DNA of 64,000 nt from Sesamum alatum. Lineage: Eukaryota > Streptophyta > Magnoliopsida > Lamiales > Pedaliaceae. The notes under the pieces are model-generated. The model made no database searches and was not told the DNA's origin. It saw nothing but the letters and a program-made list of their open reading frames with translations. Shown in pieces: positions 31,518 through 42,218 of this stretch (the stretch's first letter is position 1; the number at the start of each line of letters is the position of its first letter). The translations under genes and the position numbers were made by a program. The stretch covers positions 12,973,001 to 13,037,000 of the forward strand of contig JACGWO010000006.1 in assembly GCA_034509735.1 (NCBI GenBank). The letters are read 5' to 3'.

Positions 31518-34500
31518 TCAAAGCCAATTGCCCATATGCTTAATCCCCATCTTCTCAAGATGTTGCGTATGAGCGCTCCGCGACATAGGCTTTGTCAGCG
31601 GGTCTGCTGTGTTGTCTGCCGAGTTGACTCGGTCCATCCGGACGTCACCTCTTCCTACCATTTCTCTAAGAAGATGGTAGCGTCTAAGAATATGTTTGGA
31701 ACGGTGATGAGATCTCGGTTCCTTTACTTGCGCTATAGCGCCGTTGTTATCACAGAAGATGACAACGGGCTCGGCGATGTTAGGCACCACACCCAACTCT
31801 TGGATGTAGTTTCTCATCGAAACCGCTTCCTTAGCAGCTTCTGAAGCTGCTATGTATTCAGCCTCTGTGGTGGAGTCAGCAATGGTTGCTTGCTTGGAAC
31901 TTTTTCAAGCTACTCCTCCTCCATTGAGTTTGAATACGTACCCCGATTGAGACTTGGCATCATCGTCATCAGACTGGAAGCTAGCGTCGCTAAAGCCTTC
32001 CAGAATTAGTTCTCCATTGCCATAGACTAAGAACATCTCCTTAGTCCTCCTTAGGTACTTAAGGATGCCCTTAACAGCATTCCAATGTGCTTCTCCTGCG
32101 CAGGACTGATATCTGCTTATCACGCTCAAAGCGTATGCAATGTCAGGCCTAGTGCAGTGGACCGCATATTGGATGCTACCTACGGCAGATGCATAGGGGA
32201 AGATTTTCATCCTTTCAAGTTCCACATCAGTCTGTGGGGACTGTTTCTTGGATAACTTGATCCCATGCCTCATTGGAAGGAATCCTCGTTTGGAGTTGTC
32301 CATTCGATATCTCTTTAGGATTTTCTCTATATACGAGTTTTGGATGAGTCCTAACATCCTTTTAGATCTGTCCCTGACAATCTGGATGCCTAGGATGTAG
32401 GAGGCTTCACCCAAGTCCTTCATGGAAAACTGGGTTGATAACCATGCTTTTGTGTTTCCTATCATTCTAACGTCATTACCAATGAGCAGAATGTCATCCA
32501 CATAAAGCACTAGGAACACTATTGAGCTCCCACTGACCTTCTTGTATACACAAGGGTCGGATTCGTTTTTGATGAAGTCATAACCCCGTATTACTTCATC
32601 AAAGCGAATGTTCCAACTTCGGGAGGCTTGTTTAAGGCCATAGATGGACTTCTGGAGACGACAGACTTTCTGTTCTTCTCGAGTGACCGTGAAACCCTGC
32701 GGCTGATCCATACAGATCTCTTCTTCAACGAAACCGTTGAGGAAGGCCGTTTTCACGTCCATCTGCCATATCTCATAGTCATACCATGCTGCTATGGCGA
32801 GCAGAATCCGAATGGACTTAGCCATGGCTACTGGCGAGTAGGTATCCTCAAAATCGACCCCGGGTCGTTGAGTGTATCCCTTAGCTACAAGCCTAGCCTT
32901 AAAGGTTGTGACTTCTCCATCAACGCCAAGTTTGCGCTTGTAGACCCACTTACAGCCCACTGGCTTAACACCTTTCGGTGGATCTACGAGACTCCAAACT
33001 TGGTTCTTGCTCATGGAGTCCATTTCGGCTTTCATGGCCTCAAGCCATTTCCCGGAGTCGATGTCAGACATCGCTTCTCCATAAGTCTTAGGATCGTTAT
33101 CCAAAAGATCAGTCGCACCTAGAAAGCCATATCTCATTGGAGGTCTGGACTCTCTAGTGGACCTACGGAGAACGGAAACGTCAGTGGTGACTGTGGGCGC
33201 TGACTGTATCGGAGCCGGCGGTTCAGGAATCGGGACTGGCTGTTCCTGAGGCTGTCCTTCATGCCTAGCATGTTGGACTTCTCGAGGTTGGTCAGCCCTT
33301 CGGCTGTCTATTCTGAATCCTCTAAGTGAGGGTTCCGCGGCTTCCTCTGATGGCTGGATTCCATCACTTGATTCCTGGATCAGCTCATCAGGTTGGATAT
33401 CCTCCGGGAAGCCTTGCTCCAAGAATACTGCATTTCTTGAAACAAACACCTTTTGTTCCAAGGGGTCATAAAAGTAATAACCCGCAGTTTCTTTAGGGTA
33501 TCCAACGAACCTGCATAAGCTAGACCTAGATTCTAACTTATCTCCCACTAACCTCTTGACGTATGCGGGGCTACCCCACACTTTCAAGTAGTTGTAGGAT
33601 GCAGGCTTGCCGTGCCGTATCTCATATGGCGTTTGGGTCAATGCACTAGTAGGCGCTAAATTCAATAATTTGGCCGCCATTTCTAGTGCATAGCCCCAAA
33701 ACGATAAGGGCAATTTGGTAAAACTCATCATCGACCGAACCATGTCCAATAGGGTTCGATTCCTCCTTTCAGAGATACCATTTAACTGCGGTGTTCCTGG
33801 AGGTGTCCATTCTGATATTATACCATGTTTTTTTAGATAATCTAGGAACTCCGTACTAAGGTATTCACCGCCTCGGACCGACCGAAGGATTTTAATTTTG
33901 CAGTTGGTTTGGTTCTCCACTTCAAGTCTGAATTCTTTAAACCTCTCAAGAGCTTCAGACTTGTACCTCATCAGGTAAACATAACCATACCGTGAATGAT
34001 CATCAGTGAAGGTTATGAAGTATGAGAACCCACCTCGGGCCTGCGTCCTTAGTGGTCCACATACGTCTGTATGGACCAAGTCCAACAGACCTGTGGCAAG
34101 CCTGCTTTGTCCTACAAAGGGCCTCTTGGTCATTTTCCCTCTTAGACAGGACTCACAAGTTGGTAGATCGCTCAAGTCCCCAACCTCTAGGTTCTTTGAG
34201 TCTACCAACCTTTTCATCCTATCTTGGGATATTTGACCTAGCCTAGCGTACCACAGACGTGCGTTCCCGTTATTATCTAATTTTTGTTTGTGTTGTGCAT
34301 TGAGGACGAAATTCGTTTGTTGCAAGATATAGAGTCCGTTATGCAATGTACCAAGTAGATGAGCAATTCCACACCTCATCAAATAAAAGCAATTTTTATT
34401 GATTCTAAACTCATAACCACTATTGTCCAACAATGGAATGGAAATGATGTTTTTAATCATACTGGGTACAAAATAAACTTGCTCTAAATCTATGCTAATA

Positions 34501-35566
34501 TTATCACTAATCACTAGAGTGGCGGATCCTACTGCTTCTGCCGAGATGGCCTTGCCATTCCCAAGCTTCAGGATCATGTCCCCGCTACCCAGTTTTCTGC
34601 TTTTTTTCAACACCTGCAAGTCATTGCAAATGTGAGCTCCACAGCCGGTATCTAATACCCAAGAGGCAGAACTAGTGACCATATTAACCTCAATCACATA
34701 TATACCTTGGTTCGAGAAGAGTTTGGGGCACTCTCTCTTCCAATGCCCTTTCTCACGACAGTTGATACATATGTCATATGCCTTTGACTGTTGCTTGGAG
34801 ACAACCTTTCCCTTTCCTTTGCCTTTCCCCTCTTTGGCAATGGGAACACTCTTAGTGTTCGTAGCTGCTTTGACGGCCTTTCCCTTCCCTTTCTTCTTCT
34901 TCTAACGTCCGGCACCCTTGCCTTTCGTATTAGAAGTCGAAGCACCTCCAAACAATACCGAAGGCGTGGACTTCTTAGTCGTTGCCTCGTATTGCACCAG
35001 CATATTGATCAACTCATGAATGCCCTTCTCAAGTGCGTTCATGTTGTAGTTGACGATAAATTGGTCAAAGGAGGGTGGGAGTGACTGAAGGATCACATCT
35101 ATGTACGTTTCATTATCGAGACCTGCCTTTAGGTCCTCGAGCTTTTCCACCAGGGTAAGCATTTTAACCCCGTGCTATTGTACAGAGGATCCTTCTGTCA
35201 TTTTAGTTCCAAAGAACGCCTTGGTCGCGACATACCTAGTATGCCGGTCCGGGACTGCATAGCAATGCTTAAGGCGAGCCATAATGGAAGGCACATCGTC
35301 TAGCCTTTCATATTACTTTTGAATCTCATTGGTCATCGAAGCAAGTATGATGCTACGGACCTTCCGGTTATCCTTATGCCAAGTCTCGAACGTCTCACAT
35401 TCTTCTGGCGTGGATCCTTCCGGTAAGGTCCTAGGGAGAGGCTCGTCCATGACGTAGCTTTGGTTCTCGTAATCTAGGATTATCCTGAGATTGCGCAACC
35501 AGTCGTTGTAGTTTGTTCCATTAAATTGTTTGTCTCAAATATGGTTAATAGTGGGTTCTTAGACAT
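31518..35566 (-). pseudogene. E5 gag-pol (family B), single main frame with stops
   Basis: Start ATG at 35566 (MSKNPL), but a 1-bp deletion near 35530 shifts the frame. From 35498 to 31518 everything is in one frame, broken by stops at 35313 (Gln to TAA), 35175 (Glu to TAG), 34902 (Trp to TAG) and 31905 (Trp to TGA). The longest open part (34697-31905, 930 codons) holds protease VLDTGCGAH (Asp at its residue 16), integrase, RT (KTAFLNGFVEEEI, YVDDILLIGND) and most of RNase H. The integrase is damaged at key sites: the zinc motif reads LWYARLGQIS (both His lost), and the second catalytic Asp is Val (RSVRGGEY). The C-terminal RNase H (DNNGAIA, RSHHRSKHIL) follows at 31817-31518. Confidence 0.92.
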
Positions 35567-37612
35567 TTTATAAACAGAACGCGCGATCAGCAGAAAATAA
35601 AAGACGGTGGTTTGATAAAAATTAAATGCATGGACTTTAGTCATTTAATCCTCCCACTATTTATACGAAAACACGGTACTCTCAAACGTGGTTTTCGGGA
35701 AATCCTTTCCAAGTGGGCTTAGGATCCACAGCGATTTTTCCCATACCCCGCTTTTACGATTCGCATGGAAAAGATCCTGTGGGAGGTATTCCATACCATT
35801 CTCGTTCCACGAGATTCCCAAGATTACTGCCTCACCCTTTCACATGATCCCGAGGAATCCAAGCTAATCATGTTAATTGGGCGTTAGACCCAACCCAATC
35901 GACCGAGCCACGGACCCACTGGTACCCCCACGACTGGTGAGACGGGTAGCAGCAGCCCGCTTTTCGTTCATGACATAATGCAGCTTCCTTTAAGTACAAT
36001 GACGTGCCACGACTCATGTGACCACACTATTGACCTAAAGCAGCTTCCTCACTATGCCATGGATTAGAAGGCATGGACAAACTCCTAGAGTTCATGTCCA
36101 CTTTGTCTAGGGTCTAATATTTTGACATTGGTCCAACCAATGTGAGAGTAAGTAATGACCGAGATCTCAAATAAATAAATATCTACACATACATCCATAA
36201 TGCGTAAATAAACCATCCACAGCAGTTATACGATAAATAAACAACCCATTCATTCATCATCATAACCACATGCAAAATTAAAGCCTAGCACGCCCCTGTT
36301 GGTCCTATACTATTACATTAATAGTAACCCAATCATCATGCTGATGGGCCTTGGTCTCTTTTTCTCTTTCTTCACTTCATGGAAAACTCCAAGGGGGCCT
36401 CCTGTCTGGGCTCTCCATGTGGTCCTTCCTTCTTCTCCACCAATTATAAAAATAGAAACCTCACTCCTAGTCTACTCTCATTACATATTAAAAATAGAAA
36501 CCCCAGCGAAAACCCGGGGGGAGTACATAAGGAGGGAGGTAGAATGTCTTATTATTCCAAGGCAACTAGAAAGAGAGAAGGAGAAAGCAGTAAAAGAGGC
36601 ACACAGGCCCAACAGAAAATAAACCATACATCCGGTCTAGGGCTCGCGATCATCCATTTCCATCCAACACACATAATCACATGATCCAATCATATAATTA
36701 CAAAATACCAACAACATATGATTTCCAATCATAAATATCCAAAATAATAAATGAATATGTGCACAACGTGTGAAAAATAAAACACAAATATTGGTAATAT
36801 TATTTTCCCGTTTTAGGAAAACGTTTCCTCATTATTTTAAGTAAAATAACCCCGGGATTCGAAATCCAATTTATTTTACTCCTAAAATAATGTTTTTAGA
36901 AAAATAGGCATAATTGAACCAAAAAATGATTTTTCAGAATTAATTCAAAATTAAAACTGAAAATAATTAAAAAAATAAAAGAAAAACACTGCTAGGGTTT
37001 TGAAACCCTAGCAACAGCAGCAGCCGCCGCCGCCGCCGGCAGCGGTCTGCCGGCACGCGCGCGCTTGGCCGGCAGCGCGCTGCGCGGCCTGGCAATCCGG
37101 CAGGCCGCCGCGCGCGCAGGCTCCCCTGCCGGGCGCGCGCGCGCAGACTCCTCCGTCTGCGTGCGCGCGCGCCTGGCGGCGCTGCCCTAGAGCCCGTCCG
37201 CGCGCGGCCTTGCGCGCGCGCGCGCAGACACCCTTGTCTGCATGCGCGCACGCCTGGAGGCGTTGCCCTACGCGCAGCCTTCCTGGCTGCGGGCTGCCCC
37301 TGCGCGACCGGCTGGGGGGGCGCGCGCAGGCCTCCCTTGCCTGCGCGCGTCTGCCCTGCCGGCAGCGTGCGGCTGCGCGCGGCCAGCCTTCCCTGGCTGG
37401 CCGGCTGCGTCGTTTCTCATTTTCCGTTCAATTTTCCACCCCGTTTCCCAAGAAAAACAGAAAATTACCAACATTCATAAATTCACACGAATCAAAAGCT
37501 ATAAAATCGACATGCTTAAAATCAAGAACAATCAAGATTTAATATAAAACATGTCAATATCACGTTTCATGCTTATAACGCACATAAACTCTAGGCCTAT
37601 ACACCAAACCGG
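35567..37612 (-). other. E5 leader with GC-rich island
   Basis: Non-coding leader of about 2 kb. The GC island at about 37017-37412 has long CGCG runs and is bordered by poly-A-rich DNA. The conserved leader stem near 36290 is mostly deleted: the sequence passes from GCACGCCCCTGTTGG directly to CTATACTATTACATT. No gene is visible. Confidence 0.8.
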
Positions 37613-37624
37613 GCTCTGATTCCA
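37613..37624 (-). promoter_or_regulatory. E5 primer-binding site with a mismatch
   Basis: The minus strand reads TGGAATCAGAGC instead of TGGTATCAGAGC, one substitution from the iMet-tRNA complement. E1, E4, E9 and E10 keep the perfect 12-mer. Confidence 0.85.
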
Positions 37625-37625
37625 C

Positions 37626-38904
37626 TGAAAGAAATCGGTGGATCGTCCCGGGAATTGCGCGAATGCGGAAGCGCGGTAAAAATAAACATACAAAAATAAA
37701 AGGCATGCTTTTAATTTAAAAGAACACGCTCAAGGGATGTACCCTTGAGGTTCCCGGGCGTTCGGTGTATCTCATGATTGTAAAACTAATAAAGAAATCA
37801 TGGAGGCCATAGAGTTGAAAAATTAAAGAGGGACGAAAATCTTAAACGAGACCTACCCGTTGTCGTTTTCGTCTTCAACTGCTACTCGCGTTGTTCCTCG
37901 TTTTGCACCAAGACCTCGTTCTTCAGATCCTCCAAATCGTGACACACGATCCACCCACGTATCTTGCACGTCGTGCTAGCAACGAACAAGTGTATAAATT
38001 TTGGAGTGGACGAATCAATAACACGTTATCAATTAACGGTATTGGTTCGTCTAAGTTCTTAATGTTCCAAGAACAAAAAGAACTAAGAAATATTTTCTTG
38101 GAGGAGAGAGAGGGGGCGGACGAGAGATAGGAGAAGGGGAGAGTGTGTGTTGTGTGTGTTTTTCAAGAATCATCATCATCCTACAAATGTTGGAAGCTAG
38201 AGGTTTATATAGAGGAAGAGTTTAATCCTCTTTAAACTCAAACTCTAAGTAACCTAATTTGACTAGGATTTTGATCTAGTCAAAGTCCTAGTCAAACTAG
38301 TGTTTGACACAGTCAAACGAATCCTAGCCTTCCATCTCCCCTTTCCATCTCAACCGTTGATTTTAATTTAATGGAATATTTAAATCCTATTAAATATTCC
38401 AAAAGGCTAAAAGAATAAATATAAATATAATAAATAAATATTATAATTTATTCTAAGCCCATTAAATCAACCCTTTTAATAAATCCTATTTATTAATTTA
38501 ATTCCCTTTATCAAATAGAAGGAATTAATTTCTCCAAGAAAATATAGGACCCGATTAAATCTAATTTAATCATTCCTTTACTCCAATATTTAATTCCAAA
38601 TTAAATACTAAGTGTGTGTGGATAGTGTGTGACTCTTTAGGTTCACCATTCAGCTAGACTTGGTCGGATTCCTAGAATCCGTCCGTTACCATGGGTGGCC
38701 ATCTAGCAACGGTCCATGGCACTAGAGACTAGGTGAAATATTCGGGGATGAACATTTAGGCTCTAACAGTACACTTGTCCTTCTGTCTTCGGTCTCATCA
38801 CTTAGAGTCTAGGGCACGGAAAAAAGCAGGTACCCATTTTGGACCTAAGTGTCGGTCTGTCCTTACTAAACGCCGCAAGGGAAACCTTTCCCTTCTGTTC
38901 AGTT
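37626..38904 (-). repeat. E5 5' LTR, truncated at inverted junction
   Basis: The first 1279 bp (from the PBS side) of a family B LTR. It includes TATA (38203-38213) and the TTGAC cluster (38257-38317). It stops at TTCTGTTCAGTT and the sequence turns into the opposite strand of the same repeat. The 4-bp AGTT is shared by both partners at the joint. The remaining U3 end (about 0.7 kb) and the right TSD are missing. Confidence 0.92.
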
Positions 38905-40271
38905 TCCAAGAAAGGATCTGTCTCCTGTCAAAAGGTATTGACAGTTGAGTCTCATGTATGCTCTGTGTCTTGTCCCTGAAATCTGTGGCCACAGTGACTG
39001 AACAGAAGGGAAAGGTTTCCCTTGCGGCGTTTAGTAAGGACAGACCGACACTTAGGTCCAAAATGGGTACCTGCTTTTTCCGTGCCCTAGACTCTAAGTG
39101 ATGAGACCGAGGACAGAAGGACAAGTGTACTGTTAGAGCCTAAATGTTCATCCCCGAATATTTCACCTAGTCTCTAGTGCCGTGGACCGTTGCTAGATGG
39201 CCACCCATGGTAACGGGCAGATTCTAGGAATCCGACCAAGTCTAGCTGAATGGTGAACCTAAAGAGTCACACACTATCCACACACACTTAGTATTTAATT
39301 TGGAATTAAATATTGGAGTAAAGGAATGATTAAATTAGATTTAATCGGGTCCTATATTTTCTTGGAGAAATTAATTCCTTCTATTTGATAAAGGGAATTA
39401 AATTAATAAATAGGATTTATTAAAAGGGTTGATTTAATGGGCTTAGAATAAATAATAATATTTATTTATTATATTATATTTATTCTTTTAGCCTTTTGGA
39501 ATATTTAATGGGATTTAAATATTCCATTAAATTAAAATCAACGGTTGAGATGGAAAGGGGAGATGGAAGGCTAGGATTCGTTTGACTGTGTCAAACACTA
39601 GTTTGACTAGGACTTTGACTAGGTCAAAATCCTAGTCAAATTAGATTACTTAGAGTTTGAAGTTTAAAGAGGATTAAACTCTTCCTCTATATAAACCTCT
39701 AGCTTCCAACAATTGTGGGATGATGATTCTTGAAAACACACACAACACACACTCTCCCCTTCCTGCTACCTCTCGTCCGCCCCTCTCTCTTTCTCCAACA
39801 AGGAAATATTTTTCTTAGTTCTTTTTGTTCTTGGAACATTAAGAATTTAAACGAACCAATACCGTTAATTGATAACGTGTTATTGATTCGTCCACTCCAA
39901 AAATTATACACTTGTTCGTTGCTAGCACGACGTGCAAGATACGTGGGTGGATCATGTGTCACGATTTGGAGGGTCTCAAGAACGAGATCTCGGTGCAAAA
40001 CGGGGAACAACGCGAGTAGCCGTTGAAGACGAAAACGACAACGGGTAGGTCTCGTTTTACTATTCGTCCCTCTTTAATTTTCAACTCTATGGCCTCCATG
40101 ATTTCTTTATTTGCTTTATGATCATGAGATACACCGAACGCCCGGGAACCTCAAGGGCACACCCCTTGAGCGTGTTCTTTTAAATTAAAAGCATGCCTTT
40201 TGTTTTTGTATGTTTATTTATCGCGCTTCCGTATTCGCGCAATTCCCGGGACGATCCACCGATTTCTTTCA
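38905..40271 (+). repeat. Family B LTR, plus orientation, 5'-truncated
   Basis: It begins abruptly at TCCAAGAAAGGATCTG and runs to the LTR terminus CGATTTCTTTCA at 40271. TTGAC cluster 39581-39640, TATA 39687-39695. On its right it abuts E6's leader (AATTTTGCATATT), consistent with insertion into E6 (candidate TSD AATTT at 40272-40276). Its 5' part is replaced by E5's LTR. Confidence 0.9.
39581..39695 (+). promoter_or_regulatory. Family B LTR core promoter (right arm)
   Basis: A TTGAC/GTCAA cluster (39581-39640) followed by CTATATAAAC (39687-39695). It points right, into the E6 leader and gag. Confidence 0.6.
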
Positions 40272-42218
40272 AATTTTGCATATTATTTATATGTTTATGC
40301 CTTTGTGATGTTGGACATCACTTGGATATTTGGAATATCCATTGGTTTTATTGCATGATTATTTGGAATAATTATGTTATATGTGAGTTGATGGAATCAA
40401 CATGGGATGATCACAAAGCCCTAGACCTTGTGTATGGATGAATGAATGTTTATTTATTTTCTGTTGGGTGGGGCCTGCGGGCCTCTTGTTTTTGGGACTA
40501 TCATCTCCCGTATTTTCAGCCTCATGATGTTAAGGCTTGTTTTTTTTATTACCGATGTATTACTTTCAGTTGTAATGAGAGTAGATAGGATTGGTGAGGT
40601 TTCCATTTTAACAAGCAATTGGAGTCGGAGACCTCAAGGAGGAGCATCAAGGCGTGAAACAAGAGCACTACAAGGCCCATTGGAAAGACAATGGGTTTAT
40701 TATTATTGTAATAATTTAGGACCACCCTAGACAGACCATAGACTCACTGCGGGCTCAGTGGGTCGCATAGGTTGGGCTTGTGATCATCCTAACAGGGGTA
40801 TGCTATGTTTTCTGCATGCGGCGTATTTATTTATCGCTTTAACTATTGGATATTTATGCATGCTAAAACACAATAATGTGATGAGGTCTCGGTCATACAC
40901 AAACTCTCATTTGGTTGGACCAAATTAAATATTAGGCCCAGAACGGACTTGGATCAAAATGGTATTTTGGTCTGTCCGAGCCTTCCATCCACAGCAATGT
41001 GGTGAGGAAGCTACCAGTACCCAAGTGTGGTCTCACGAGTCGTGGCACACTTGGACTAGGAGAAAGCTGCACTATTGTTGTGAACAAAAAGACTGCGCTC
41101 GTTGTTTCCCTGTCTCACGAGTCGTGGGGGGCGACAGTTTGAGGTATGATTTGGTTGATGGGCCTAACACTGAGTAACATGGTTCGCTTGGAGTCCTCGG
41201 AACCATGCGAATAGGTGAGGCAAAATATCTTGGGAATCTCATTGGATGAGAATGATATTGGATATCTCCCAGAAGGTCTTCTTCATGTGAATCGTAAAAG
41301 CGGGGCATGGAGATTACGCTTGTGGATCCCAAGCCCACTAGGAAATGGTTTCCCGAAACTCCGCCTGAGAGTGGCGGACTTTCGTATAAATAGTGGGAGG
41401 GTCAAAGACTAAAAGACCAAGTCTTCAACTTGAACAATAATATTACCATCATCTGCTAATTTCTGCTTTACATTTTCATTAATGTAGATATGTCTAAGAA
41501 CCCGTTAACTATGATTCTTGAGACTAACAAATTCAATGGAACGAACTACGCGGACTGGCTGAGAAACCTGAGGATTGTCCTCGGTTTCGAGAACCAAGGC
41601 TACGTCTTGGACGAGCCGCCACCGAGCGACTTACCGGAGGGGTCCACGCCTGAAGAACGTTTGACGTTCGAGAAATAGCATGAGGACAACCGGAAAGTAC
41701 GCAGTATCATACTGGCTTCGATGTCTAACGACATCCAGAAGTAGTATGAGAGGCTGGACAATGTCTCCGCCATAATGCTCCGCATGAACGAGGTTTATGC
41801 GGTTCCGGATAGGCATATTAGATATGCCGCCACAAAAGCATTATTTCGCACCAAGCTCGCTGAAGGAGCGTCTGTACAGAGTCATGGGGTCAAGATGCTC
41901 TCCCTATTTAGAGAAACTCGAGGACCTTAAAGCTGGGCTCAATAATAACACGTACATTGATGTGATCCTCCAGTCGCTTCCTCCATCCTATGACCCGTTT
42001 GTTGTAAACTACAACATGAACGGACTTGAGAAGTCTATTCATGAGTTGATCAACATGCTGGTCCAATACGAGGCAACGACCCACAAGTCGGCGCCGGCGG
42101 TATTGATAGGAGCGGCTTCGACCTCCAAGGCGAATGGGAAGAGGGCCGGACGCTGGAAGAGGAAGAAGGGCAAAGGGAAGACGGTTGTGGCCCCTGCTCA
42201 CGCTCCGGGCGTCCCTGT
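40272..42218 (+). mobile_element. E6: family A element remnant (leader and gag)
   Basis: Plus-strand family A internal sequence matching E4 from about 23445 onward. The 5' LTR, PBS and first 500 bp of leader (including any GC island) are missing on the left, where a family B LTR abuts. The right side is cut at 42218 inside gag by a family A LTR. The leader (40272-41489) keeps the conserved stem at about 40740-40765 and the CACGAGTCGTG pair. Confidence 0.88.
41490..42218 (+). pseudogene. E6 gag remnant (family A)
   Basis: Starts MSKNPLTMILETNKFNG at 41490. Stops at 41676 (Trp TGG to TAG in FEKWHED) and 41742 (Gln CAG to TAG in IQKQYER) are followed by frameshifts near 41845 and 41905. From about 41910 the Gag frame is clear again (LEDLKAGLNN...RAGRWKRKKGKGK) until the LTR insertion. 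The CCHC knuckle and all of pol are absent. Confidence 0.9.

Larger units (their letters stand above)
29498..38904 (-). mobile_element. E5: family B Ty1/copia retrotransposon
   Basis: A minus-strand element: 3' LTR 29498-31501, PPT 31502-31513, gag-pol 35566-31518, leader to 37625, PBS 37613-37624, 5' LTR from 37626, truncated at 38904 by an inverted junction. The two LTR ends are nearly identical over the shared 1.28 kb (only a few differences, such as CGTCCTGGG/CGTCCCGGG), so insertion was recent. The target is the 3' LTR of E4. Confidence 0.92.
37626..40271. repeat. Large inverted repeat made of two family B LTRs
   Basis: Left arm 37626-38903 and right arm 38997-40271 (about 1.28 kb each) are reverse complements of one another with scattered differences, separated by a 93-bp spacer. 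Each arm is an LTR end (TGAAAGAAATCGG outward left, CCGATTTCTTTCA outward right). The promoters in the two arms point away from each other. The arms come from different copies: the right arm has variants such as CGAGATCTCGGTGC absent from E5. Confidence 0.92.
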
